A stretch of 64,000 nucleotides of DNA, taken from assembly GCA_946807835.1 (NCBI GenBank), contig OX327700.1:20434001-20498000 (forward strand), in the 5' to 3' direction. This stretch comes from Ailanthus altissimus. Its lineage: Eukaryota; Streptophyta; Magnoliopsida; Sapindales; Simaroubaceae. This document shows, piece after piece, positions 23,281 to 34,369 of this stretch; the first letter of the stretch is position 1, and each line of letters begins with the position of its first letter. Under the pieces are notes generated by a model. That model worked only from the letters and a program-made list of their open reading frames with translations, was not told the origin of the DNA and did not search any database. The position numbers were made by a program, and so were the translations under genes.

Positions 23281-25312
23281 GGTGTCAAACAAGTGTTGAA
23301 ATAGAAAATCAGCAACATACTAGTTTAAAAAATAGTACAGAATCTTATAAAAGTGTAGAATTTTCAGTAATGAAACGTGTAGAAATTAGTATTAAAGTAT
23401 AACAATATTTTAAGGTGTGAAAAAGTGACAACACAGTAGAAAATACTAATAACAAATAGTAGAATCAGCTCATGCACACTATATTACTTGACTATTGTAG
23501 TATTAATATGGTGCCATCAAATGCCAAAAAGCTCAAAGACATAAAGATGTTGAATCCTCACATCAAAAAGAAGGCATTAAGGTATAGAAAGAAAAGAAAG
23601 AAGAAGAAGAAGCAGTACGATGACAGGATCGAAGAGAAGGGCACAAAAGAAACATTTCACCGGTCTAAGATTTAAGTCTTTTTGGACAAGCACGAGGAAA
23701 TAAAGAAGATGTGGAAGTCAAAAGAAAGGAAGCCTAGCAAGCTCACATATAAAGATGCTTTCACCATTGACTTTGATTCTTTATAAGAATAGAAAAAAAA
23801 CCTTACCAAGCCGATGACATTAAATCAAGCGCTTATTAGGAGGTAACCTAAGTAATTTTTATTTTTATTTTTGTTTATTTTCAATTTTAGTTTTAGTTAT
23901 ATTAGTTTTTTTTCTTTGTAGGAATAATCAGCAAGTCAAGCATTCAAGGAAGTAGTATGAGTAATTACAAGCGTTGGAAGCAAAAAAAACTCCAATCACA
24001 TTCATCAAAACAAAACACTGCATGCTTCAACTTCAGTTACCAGAGGAGTTTTTCTTACTTTTAAATTTATTTTGAGACATTGAGGAAAACGTCTAATTTA
24101 AGTTTGGGGGTGGAAAACACATAACCTGCGTTTATTTTGCTGCATGCTCTAATTAGTTGTCTTGTACGGTAATTTTTTTTAGTTGTTAAGTTTTTGTTGA
24201 AATGATGATCATTAGTCCATGATAAGAATTATAATATTGGTTGATTTTATTTTTACAAGTCTATAGAAAATAGTAAATGCTTGAGATACTTCTTTATATC
24301 ATTATTCTTGAACGGATTTCAAGCTTATTTTTGATCACTTATTCTTCAGCACATTGAAATAAGCATGTATTAATTGAATTGTTTGCTTAGAGATACTTTT
24401 TCCTTAAGTAGTACACCATAGTCTCAAAGACCAATGATCTATAACTTGCTTAATTACTACTTGAGGTGGAATTGTAGAAATCATATGAATAGAGAAATGA
24501 CATTAGGCCATCTTTGGATTGATTGAGCCTACCTTAAATATATATTTATCCTTAGTTACCCGGTTTGAGCCTAATTACCCATTTTTTTTGTTTAACCACT
24601 TTACAAGTTGCAAGACGTTTTACTTATTTATCCTAAAATCTACCGGTAGCACCATAAACCTTGAAGTTTACTTAAAAATAATCTTAAAAAGGAAAAAAAG
24701 GTTGTGGTGGTATGAAAAGGGGCAATGTAATAAAAAGTAATAAGTATTGAAAGCGCATATTAATCTAAGTTTGGGGGTAAAAAAAGAGATGAAAAGAAAA
24801 GAAAAGTGTTTAAATGCATAAATACCACCAGCTTGAGAAAAATAAGAAATTCTTTGCAAGTGTGATTAAAAGAAAGATGAGAATATCATAAGTTTGGGGG
24901 AGGAGATAAGTCAAGGAGAAAAGATCAAGATGTTCTAAGTAACATTAAGTATTTATAGTGTGAGTTGCGTTTCATATTTATATATATCTTTATATCCCAT
25001 ATTGACCTTAGCCTTATATTACAAGTTAATTAAATCTATGTTCTATTTGACTAATTACTTGCTTATTACACATACACATAAGTGATCAATTATAGGAATG
25101 AATAAAGGACTTGATGAATGGTATGAGAATTATTGAAAGTTGTTTATTGATTTTTGAAGAGCCTTGTGCTATTTTTTGCAGCCTTTGATACAACGATATT
25201 GATAATCTAATCTAATTACATACACACAAGCATTTTTAGCTTTTAGTTTTTATTTAGAGTCATGAATAAATTATGACTATTTCTCTTTATTTGCTTGAGG
25301 ACGAGCAAACTC
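23281..25312 (+). other. Non-coding 3' part of the gypsy element
   Basis: Contains a Lys-rich remnant (about 23540-23770, ending LTYKDAFTIDFDSL) that matches a segment in the minus-strand relative at about 30090, then a long AT-rich region with recurring aagtttggggg motifs. No RT or integrase motif was found in any frame. Confidence 0.65.
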
Positions 25313-25329
25313 TTAAGTTTAGGGGTATT
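25313..25329 (+). other. Polypurine tract region before the 3' LTR
   Basis: Sequence ttaagtttaggggtatt immediately precedes TGATAAGG, the place where plus-strand DNA synthesis is primed in LTR retrotransposons. Confidence 0.65.
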
Positions 25330-26691
25330 TGATAAGGGTTCATTGAAGTTTAATATTACCATCTTCCAAACTTAATATTTGTTCGTAGAAATTAATATTA
25401 TTTGCCTTTTTATGTATTTTATTATTAATTTTTTAGTTTTGGAGTCAATGGAACAAATAAGGTCGAAACTCTAATAAAAATAAGCCAAAAACATCAAATT
25501 GCTACATTATCTGTAACACTGAAATGCTACCGTGCCCAGTGTCGCAGCACCTAGAAACGAGCGTAACGGTACCCAAAATAGTGTCTATAGTGCCACAGTG
25601 CCTAGGATTCAGTGCCTCAATATGTGAATTGTATGAGGAACAGTAACTCGTGAGCAGTAATACTAATTTGACTTGTATTTGATATTTAACTCTAATTTAA
25701 AGACATAAACATATAAACAGAAGGCCAAAAACCCTAATTAAAGAGGAGGAGAAAAAAAAGAGGTAAAAACTTAGAGAAAGTATTCACAACACAAAATCAA
25801 ATATCAAAGCCAAAGATTAAAGTACCAAGATCAAGATTCCAGTTTCAAGTAAAAGAAAAGCGAGAAGCATATCAAAGGGTCACTTTGATTAATTTTTCTA
25901 CTCTTTCTTTATCATTATGTTTTTGTTCTTGTTGATCTTTATGAATTGGTCGGATACTTTTGATTTTGTGATGGACTAAATTATTCATCTAGGGTTAGAC
26001 TATATAAACCTAGTATGGATTTGGATTTGGATTTTGTTAATTTTTAGTTTATGATCTAATACAATATATTAATTCATTCTATCTAAGTTTAATACTTTCA
26101 TTATACTTGATCAATATTTTGAATGATTAAGGAACCATGATAAACTCGACGGAGGGATTCATGTGTTTACCCTAGGATAGTTTAATATATGATCGATCAT
26201 AGTGCAACAACTATGAGTTCTATCTATGATAGATATATACCTAAGTGGCATGTATAGTATGATTTAGACTTAATCTTAATTAATTACATTTTGATTTGAT
26301 TACCATAGACATATATGTGATTGTTAAAATTTTTAATATAGTCACTCGACCATCGATAGAGGCTTGCTATAAAATTAGTGTCTAAGCGAATAATTGGTAT
26401 TAAGAAATTAACTAAGAGGTTAATAAATCTAATAAAATACTAGGGGACGAGTCAAAACCCTAGATTATCTTTATTTGTGAATTCTATTCTTTGCTTTTGT
26501 TTAGTTTAATTGATAGAATTAGATTAGTTAATGAATGTTCAAATTGTGATTTTTTGAATAAAAGTTAAGTATAATTTTAGTACTTGATTTATAGAATTAG
26601 ATCGCATAGTCCTCGTGAGATCGATATCTGAACTTAAAATCCTATATTACTTTATATGATAACATGCGCTTAGCTAGTATGGCATCAATCA
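25330..26691 (+). repeat. 3' LTR of the gypsy element
   Basis: Starts TGATAAGGGTTCATTGAAG and ends gcatcaatca, followed directly by the duplicated GTACA. Contains GC-richer micro-repeats (near 25530-25620) in otherwise AT-rich sequence. Confidence 0.88.
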
Positions 26692-26696
26692 GTACA
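26692..26696. repeat. Target-site duplication GTACA (right)
   Basis: Exact partner of 20678-20682. Confidence 0.9.
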
Positions 26697-27585
26697 CCAT
26701 AACATCCTCGCCATTAGCAATTCGCTATATTACCCCTTCCAAAATAACCTTAAGGCCCAAAAGTAAGATATTCTAAATGTGTGAAACTAATCGCTTAGAT
26801 TTTGCATACAAAAAAGAAGATTGTGAGAAATAAAAGCCCTTCAGGACTTTTACCATTAGTGAGTCTAGATTGTTTAACAACTATCATCCTTGCTTGGCTA
26901 GCATGGCTTAATTGAAATAAATGAATTCTTTGAAGCCTAATCGGTCAACGTTTTTATTCTGATATAACAAGTCCCAAGAACACTAGTGAAGTCTTCGCTG
27001 ATCATCAGTTCCCTCACCAGAGTCGAGCACACATTTTATAAAGGTTATAAAGGAGAGCCGTCAGAAGTTTAAAAAGAATCAGTGAGTAGGTTGGAATAGC
27101 CAGGATCACCGCTTTGATAAAAAATTTTCTTTCCACTATAGAAAAGAGTTTTGATTTCCAACTGTTCAACTTGTTCCACACTCTTTCCTGAACAAAATTA
27201 AATAGCACTTTCTTATATCTGCCATGGATGCTTGAGAGGCCTTAGTATTGCTCATGACTAACCACCACTTGAACCTCAAGGAATTAGGCAATATCCATTT
27301 GTAATTCACTATGCATTACTTTCCCAAAACATAAAACCGATTTGTTAATAATGATAATTTCATATGGGCCGGATCATAATCATAAAGAATTCGTTTAATC
27401 ACCTAGCAGATCGACTATAATACCTTAGTAAAAATAATACTATCATCTACACAAAAAAAGAGTGAAAAATTAAAGTCCTAAATCGACCATCAATCTATAT
27501 AACTCATTCCTTCGCTCTACTGCTATAAATAAAGAGGATAAACCTTTAGCACAAATAATAAACAAATAAGGGTACAAGGGGTCCT
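26697..27585 (-). pseudogene. L1-type LINE reverse transcriptase remnant
   Basis: On the minus strand: DPLYPYLFIICAKGLSSLF (RT motif around the conserved GDPLSP), then GLSSIHGRYKKVLFNF and QERVWNKLNSWKSKLFS, then FFIKAVILAIPTYSL, KMCARLW, and a decayed segment resembling FNKALLAKQGW. This is the second half of RT plus its C-terminal domain. The 5' end is cut exactly where the LTR at 27586 begins, and the 3' side is cut by the GTACA duplication of the gypsy element. Stops and shifts throughout. Confidence 0.8.
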
Positions 27586-29017
27586 TGATGTGCAATTTAT
27601 AGCTAAGCGCCAAGGCATGCGATCGTACCAAGTAATATAAGCTTTGAGTCTAAGTATCGTTCCCCCAGAAACTTATTTAATCTAATTATTTTAATTAAGT
27701 ACTAAAATTAATCTTACTTAACTTTTCTTCAGACAAAATATAATGATGAATATTCTCTAATTAATCTAAATTTAAGAAGCCAAACTTAATCTTAAGCCAA
27801 TAAACAAACAAGATTAAGCCAATAAACAAACAAGATTTAAATGCAGCAATAAAAAAAAATATAGGGTTGTAACTTACCCCTCAAAATTTAATTGAACCAT
27901 TTATTATCTTATTTTATCACTTAATAATAAATTGTTGGCTAGAACATGAATATCATTATAAGCCTTTGTCGATAATCAGATAACTATATATCATCCTAAC
28001 AATTACCTATATGTCTATGGTAATTAGAATAGTATGAAACTCTTTAAGAACAGGTTTAATAATGCTATACATGCCATATAGGTATATGTCTATCCTACAT
28101 AGAACTCGTAGTTGTTACCCTATGATCATGTATCAAACTATCATAGGCTAAACATATAAATTCATCTATCGAGTTCATTATGGTTTCTTGAACAATCATT
28201 ATATTGGTCAGATACTAAAAAATAATAAATACAAGATAAAATATATCAATCTAATTTGTTAAGTTCATAAACTAAGAGAAATAATAATATCTAACTATAT
28301 ATTAGGTTTAAAAGTCTAACCCTAGATCAATAAAATTTAGCTTATTATGAATCTAAGAGTTGTAAAGTAATAATTTAAAGACATGATTAACAAAGATATC
28401 ATGTAAGAGAAGATAAAGTACTAACATAAGGTTAATTCCCTTGAATCATTTTTCATTCTCTCTTGCTTGTTGTGCAATCTTTACTCTTCAATCGTCAATC
28501 TTCTTACTTTAATCTCTTTTGAAAGGGGTTTTGTATTTTCCCTTGACTTTTTAATGTTGGCTCTCCTTTTTTTGGCTGTGAAGAAGGGTCTTTTTATAGG
28601 TCTTGATAACCCTAGAAGCTTGTACCTTCGACTCCAAGTTATATTAGGACTTAAAAAGGTTAGGGTCGTTTAGTCACATGGGTATCGCAATGCTTAACTC
28701 TGCTTCAAGTGCCGTAGTGCTGGATGCTAAGTGTCATGATGCTCAGACTTGGGAAATGGGCCAAGTTCTTCTGTTTGAGCCCCGTAGTCTTAGATATTGG
28801 GCACTGTGGTGCTGTACTCTCTGTCTTGGGTGCTGTGGTACTGGGCCATTAACTTTAATTTCTTCGTTTTGCATCCAAGTTTCCCAGTATCTTCATGCCC
28901 TTCATTAAAAACCTATATTTGATCAATAACCTGAAATAAATAGCCAAATACTCATCATTTTAGGGCAAAATCAAAGTTCAAGAAGATAGAATTTATAGTA
29001 TATATAAGCATTTATCA
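27586..29017 (-). repeat. 3' LTR of a minus-strand Athila/Tat-like gypsy element
   Basis: On the minus strand it begins TGATAAATGCTTATATATAC (right side) after a PPT-like ttaagtttgagagtat and ends in cacatca. It shares the order of blocks of the other gypsy LTRs here. A partial copy of the same LTR lies at 36800. Its GC-richer part is at 28680-28860. The small plus-strand ORFs at 28467 and 28678 are LTR sequence, not genes. Confidence 0.8.
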
Positions 29018-30339
29018 AATACTCTCAAACTTAAGACTTTGCTTATCCTCGAGCAAAACGAAAACAAAACATTCAAAGATTATTTTTGACTTGATATAAA
29101 ATATAAACTTAAAATTAAAAATAAGCTAGGTTGATTAGATGATCAACATCTTTATCACAAAGGCTATTGAAATGGTACATGTATTTTTAGAATTCAATAA
29201 ATAACTCTTGATAATAAATACATTCATCAAGTTCTTCATTCTCCCCGATGATTGATCACTTTTGTATGTGTGTGTGTGTGTGTGCCATAAGAAAGTAAAT
29301 AGTTAAATATTATCTAGATTTACTCAATAACTTAAAACAATATAAAAACATGAGTCTCGACATATTTTAATTTAAAATAACACTACCATAAGCTAGCTTT
29401 TCATGTGTTTCTTAGGATTTCACCTCATGTAGTAATTAAGTAAGTTCTAGAGTATTAATCGTTGAGATTGTGGTATACTGCTTTAAGTATGAGTATCTCT
29501 AAGTAATAATTTAACTAGTATATGCTTTATTTCAAGGTGTTCAATAATAAGTGATAACAAATATAGTCGAAATCACTTCAAGATTCTTAGTATAAGAATT
29601 ATCTCAAGCGTCTATTATTTCTTAGGGACTTGTAAAAAATAAATTCAGCCAATAGTTTAAATCTTATCATGGATAAATGATCATCATCTCAGCTGAACAA
29701 TAATCATCTAAACAAAAACTTTAACATGCAAGATAACCAAAAATTTATATAGCAAATATTAAACATAGCATAAGTATTTTTCTCCCCAAAACTTAAATTT
29801 GACATTATCCCTAATGTTAAAAAATAAAAAAATTGAGAGAGTAAGAAACTTCCTTGGTAATTAAAGTTTAAGCATTGCAATATTTTATATCTCCTAATTC
29901 TTGCAATGGCTTGTGCCGATTCTCTGAATACTTATCTTGCTATTGTAACCCTAAAAGAAAAGAAAGTAAATTAAAACAAGCAAACATAAAAAGTAAAATT
30001 TACTTAGGTTGCCTTCTAAGAAGCACTTAATTTAACGTCATTGGCTTGGCGGGGCTTTCTCTATTCTTATGGTGGATCAAAGAAGATGGTAGAAGCATGT
30101 TGGAATGTATTGTCATTAGCACTCTTCTTTATAGGCTTTTATAGCTTTGAATTAAACTTTGGGCAGTAGCTTTTACTCAATTTTCATTGTGCTATTCTAG
30201 AATGAGTTTAATCCTAGACCTGGGGAGAGAGTTCCTTTTGCCTTTATCTTTGAACTTTTCATGAAAGGTCTGCTAATTCTTTTTCTTTCTTTTCCTTCTA
30301 TGCTTCATTGCCTTCTTTTTTATCTGAGGATTCATTGCT
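29018..30339 (-). other. Internal 3' region of the minus-strand gypsy element
   Basis: AT-rich sequence with a GT microsatellite (29267-29284) and, at about 30010-30100, a segment matching the Lys-rich/AKPMT-like end in the plus-strand element near 23700-23850. No RT or integrase motif is seen here, where the 3' half of pol would be expected. Confidence 0.6.
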
Positions 30340-30700
30340 TCCATCTCTTTTAACTACAGAAGTTATTGTTTATTGTTTGGGTACACCACATCAATGTTGA
30401 AATAGTCTTTATTTTATGTTGATAACTTGATCTCCTTAAAGACTTTGAAAGTTACTATTTTATCTTGTACTCTTATTTTCAACTTCTCATTTTATACATC
30501 AATTATAGTTCGTCAAGTGGTTAAGAATTGTCATCCAAGTATGGTTAGAATCTTATTGTCTTCTTTAATATCTATAATGATGAAATCAGTAGGGAAGATG
30601 AATTTCTCCACCTATACTAGTATGTCCTCTATGACTCCCTTAGGATATATGAGAAATTGATCGGTAAGTTAAAGTGTGACAATGATAGGCTTTACTTCTC
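30340..30700 (-). pseudogene. Gypsy aspartic protease domain remnant (C-terminal part)
   Basis: On the minus strand one frame reads GVIEDILV-VEKFIFPTDF, IIIDIKEDNKILTILG, QFLTT-RTIIDV, NEKLKIRVQDKIVTFKVF and NKDYFNIDVVYP. This follows the retropepsin C-terminal half of Athila/Tat gypsy elements (family pattern: GVIEDVLVKVDKF..., DMEED..., ILGRPFLATGR, IDV, VTFNVF). Stops interrupt it. The protease would process the gag polyprotein. The upstream, active-site half is cut off by the plus-strand LTR beginning at 30721. The plus-strand ORF 30427-30660 is its shadow. Confidence 0.75.
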
Positions 30701-30720
30701 TTTAACTCAATTTGTTATAG

Positions 30721-32073
30721 TGATAGAGGCGTAAAAGTACTAGTATGATCAGTACTCTAATTTTTGTACTTTTCTCAAAATCATGAATATTTGGATATTT
30801 ATTCTTGTTTTTTTTATCATAAATAGATGCACGATAAAAAATGCGACGTATAGGAATAAGGAATAAACAGGAGAAGAATTAGATGTAAAACGAAGAAGTT
30901 ACTCTTAAAATACCAGAATGCCTAATCAGGCCTAAGGCCACGGCACCCAGAACCTGAGGCCATGGCCGTGGGGACAAAATTATAGGGCTGTAGTACCTAG
31001 AATCCAAGGCCATGATCCTCATATATGAGAGTTCAGTTTTCTTTATTTTTGGTCTCCTAACGTTATTTGGACTCTTCAATGACGACCTTAGGGTTTCTAA
31101 TATCTATAAAAACACACTTTTAAGAGCCAAAACATTGACTTTAGAGAAGTAAAAACTTAGAGAAAGAATTCACAACATAAAATTAAATATCAAAGTAAAG
31201 AAATCAAGATTCAAGTCAAGATTTAGAGAGAAGCAACCCAAGACATCTTCTTGATTAGTTATTTTCCTTCTCTTTTCTTATTATTATGTTTTTATTCTTT
31301 CTATTATTCATGGATTGGTTTGATACTTTTGGTTTTATGATGAGCTAAACATTGTTATTCTAGATTTAGACTATGTGAGCTTAGTATGTAGTTAGATTTC
31401 ATTGATTTTTATTTATGAATTTAATTGTCATAATTGATTCATTCAATCTTGATCTTAATGCTTTCATTATATTTGGCCAATGTTTTGAATGATTGAGGAA
31501 CAATGATATACTTGACAAAGGGATTCATATGTTTAGCCTAGGATAGTTTGATGTATGATCATAGGGTAACAACTATAAGTTCCATCTAGGATAGACATAT
31601 ACCTAGGTGGCATGTATGGTATAATTTAGACTTAATCTTAATGAATTACATTCTAATTTGATTACCATAGACATATAGGTGATTGTTAGAATACGTAATA
31701 TAATCACTCGACCATCGATAGAGGCTTAGGATGAGATTAGTGTATAAGACAATCAATTCGTATTAAGTGATTAACTAAGATATTAATGAGTCTAATAAAA
31801 TATTAGAGGATGAGTCTATACCCTAGATTATTAACTTTTGGTGAATTTATCTCTTGTTTATTACTGTTTAGTTTGATTTAATTGATAGAATTATATTAGT
31901 TAAATAAATTTTAGATTTTAAATTTTCTAATAAAGGTTAAATAGTTATAATTTTAGTAATTGATTAAAAGAATTAGGTTGCACAATCTCTGTGGGAACGA
32001 TATCTAAACTTTAAATCCTATAATACTTACTACGATAGTGTGTGCTTGCACTTAGCTGTTATAGCACCGATTA
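30721..32073 (+). repeat. LTR of a plus-strand Athila/Tat-like gypsy element
   Basis: Begins TGATAGAGGCGTAAAAG and ends near caccgatta just before a PBS. It aligns with the other LTRs: catgaatatttggatattt, gatgtaaaacgaagaag, aaaacttagagaaagaattc, tcactcgaccatcgata. About 1353 bp. It opposes the flanking minus-strand element and interrupts its protease, so it inserted later. Its partner 3' LTR is not seen. Confidence 0.75.
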
Positions 32074-32079
32074 AATTTT

Positions 32080-32097
32080 TAGTGCCGTTGTTAGGGT
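32080..32097 (+). other. Decayed primer-binding site (tRNA-Asp type)
   Basis: TAGTGCCGTTGTTAGGGT resembles TGGCGCCGTTGCCGGGGA with mostly transition changes, seven bases after the LTR. Confidence 0.65.
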
Positions 32098-32226
32098 CTA
32101 TTTCTTTCAATTCATAGATCAATACTAATACTAAGCTACTTGCTTTTAATTCAGATTTGTTTTAATTTTTTTATTTTTGTTTCAACTAGTTTCTTCATTT
32201 TACTTTGATCTTCATTTTATTTTTCT

Positions 32227-33160
32227 TTGACAGATCATACTATGAAGAAAAATAACTATAACATCAACAATCCTATCATTGAGCTTATGATACCACAGAG
32301 GGAGTTAAGAGAGTATGCTATCTCAACTATCGTTAATGTGCAATTTAGTATTCGACAACCAACCGTCATTGCCAACAACTTTGAGATTAAGCTAAATATT
32401 ATTCAGATGCTAAAAGAGATTGTATAGTTTAGTGAAGTCCCAAATAATGATCTAAATATGCATATCATAAATTTTTTAGAAGTTTGTGATACCTTAAAGT
32501 ATAATGAAGTCTTCGATGATGCCATCATATTAAGACTATTCCCTTTCTTCTTAAAGGACAGAGCCAAGAGTTGGTTGATGTTATTACCGTTAGGATCTAT
32601 ATCAATATGGAAAGATTTCGCACAAAAATTCTTAGCCAAGTTTTTTCCATCAACAAAGACAGCAAAGATGAGGAATGACATCACCTCATTCAGTTAAATT
32701 AATAGAGAGTCATTGTATGAGACATGAGAGTTCTTGAAGGACATATTGAGGAAGTGTCCTTATCATGGAGTTCTTAAATAGCTATTAGTTCTTAAATGGT
32801 TATTGGTTCAAATGTTTTACAATAGATTAGTAGGTTATTTAAGAACCATTGTAGATACCGCTGTTGAAGAAGCTTTAATAAATAAGTCTACAGATGAGGC
32901 TTATGATTTACTAGAGAAAATGGCATCTAATAATTATCAATGGCCTGCAGAGAGGGTTACACCAAGAAGAGTCATGGGTGTGCATAAGATTGACACATTC
33001 AATGCATTGGCAGCATAAATCAATATATTATCTAAAAAGATTTATGCGTTGAATGTTGTCAAACCTTAGCAAGTAACTTATGATTTTAGACCACCTATTC
33101 CCTTTCCTCAAAGGTTACAAAGGTGCAATACAAATGCAAAAATTATAGCAAGGTAATCCC
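32227..33160 (+). pseudogene. gag remnant of the plus-strand gypsy element
   Basis: Frames in order: an N-terminal part with PIIELMIPQRELREYA and EIKLNIIQMLKEIV, then FLEVCDTLKYNEV, LRLFPFFLKDRAKSWLMLL, KDFAQKFLAKFFPSTKTAK, then VQMFYNRLVGYLRTI, STDEAYDLLEKMASNNYQWP and HKIDTFNALAA, and last FRPPIPFPQRL. Clear Retrotrans_gag of the same family as 22040-22960 and better preserved. Stop codons occur at 32425, 32695 and elsewhere. The zinc-knuckle and linker parts are missing: the frame jumps from NVVKP to the FRPPIPFPQRL linker, so an internal deletion is likely. Nothing resembling protease follows before copia sequence begins. Confidence 0.8.
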
Positions 33161-33299
33161 AAAAGTGCAGAAAAAAAAGATAAACAGCATATAAGTGCAT
33201 AAAATGTTGCATAAAATATACAGAAATAACCCTTATAGTCATTCACACCTCTTACACCATTTATAGACTTAAGTAGGTGTCTAAAAATTAGAATCTTTA

Positions 33300-34365
33300 T
33301 TTTAATAAAATAATCAGAGGATCTAATTTTATAAAAAATGAAGAGGAAACTTGTGTGTATAGAAAGCTCAATAGAAGTATAGTAGTTTTTTGGGTTCTCT
33401 ATATAGATGACATACTGATCATTGGAAATGATATTGGTATGTTACAATTAGTGAAATGTTATCTAGGTAAGAACTTCTCCATGAAAGATTTAGGAGAGGC
33501 TTCTTATATACTATTATAAACCTTGATAGAGATAGAGCTATGAGGCTGATAGGACTCTTCCAATTCTCGTACATAAACAATGTTTTAAAAAATATAATCT
33601 TAGTTAATGTACCTTTTAAACATGACATTCATCTTTTGAGGAAGATGTGTCCTCAGAGGGAAGATAAAAGGGTTAGAATGAATAACATCCTATATGCATC
33701 AGCTGTTGGAAGGTTAATGTATACCATAATGTGTACGAGATTTGACATTAGTATAACTGTAATTATTACGAGCCGATATCAGTCTGATCCAGGTAATAGT
33801 TATTGGATGATAATCAAATATGTCCTTAAATACCTTAAGGGTATAAAGGACAAGTTTTTCATTTATAGAGAAAGTGATTTATAAGTTAGAGGATACATAG
33901 ATTTAAACTTTCAGTCTGATCCGGATGATAGAAAGTCCACATTTAGTTATTCTCAATGGTGTTGTAGTAAGTTGGAAAAGCACTAAGCAATGGTCTATAA
34001 CTGATAACAGAGGCGAAATACATTGCTACCTCTGAAGCAGCGAAAAAAGTAGTATGGATACATAAGTTTGACGTCGAGCTCAAAGTAGTTCCAAGTTTGA
34101 TGGATCTTATCCCATTATTTTATGACAATAATGAGACCATTGTACAAGCTAAAGAGCCAAGAGCACACTGGAGATTTAAGCACGTGGAAAGGAAATACGA
34201 CATAGTTAGAGAGATATTGGCTAGATGAGATGTAATATTTTATAGAGCTGACTCTGTATATAATGTAACAAACTCACCGACTAAAGTATTAACTTCTAAA
34301 GTATTTGAGAAATACATGGAGTCATGGGTATTAGATATAATTATGAATGACACTAGAGCAAGTGA
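33300..34365 (+). pseudogene. Ty1/copia pol remnant (RT and RNase H)
   Basis: Starts near FIKNEEETCVYRKLNRS, followed by LYIDDILIIGND (the RT YxDD catalytic motif, conserved), MKDLGEASYIL and, after a frameshift, RLIGLFQFSYINNVLK, MCPQREDKRVRMNNI, YASAVGRLMYTIMCTRFDIS, SRYQSDPGNSYWM and LKYLKG. RNase H follows: ATSEAAKKVVWIHKF, PLFYDNNETIVQAKEP and KHVERKYDIVREI. Order and wording are diagnostic for copia. The gag, integrase and first half of RT are absent. Several frameshifts and stops. The largest open stretch is 33540-33884. Confidence 0.88.
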
Positions 34366-34369
34366 GAGT

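Larger units (their letters stand above)
20683..26691 (+). mobile_element. Complete non-autonomous gypsy element (Athila/Tat-like, gag only)
   Basis: A 6.0-kb element with 5' LTR 20683-21935, PBS 21942-21959, gag-like remnant, polypurine tract before 25330, 3' LTR 25330-26691 and a perfect 5-bp duplication. The PBS is a decayed complement of the tRNA-Asp 3' end, as used by Athila/Tat elements. No reverse transcriptase, RNase H or integrase frame is visible, so the element would have needed proteins from relatives to move. LTRs differ in length (1253 and 1362 bp), partly from an indel near 26530. Insertion lies within a LINE. AAGTTTGGGGG-like purine motifs occur near 24103, 24770 and 24890, like extra copies of the PPT. 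Confidence 0.9.
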
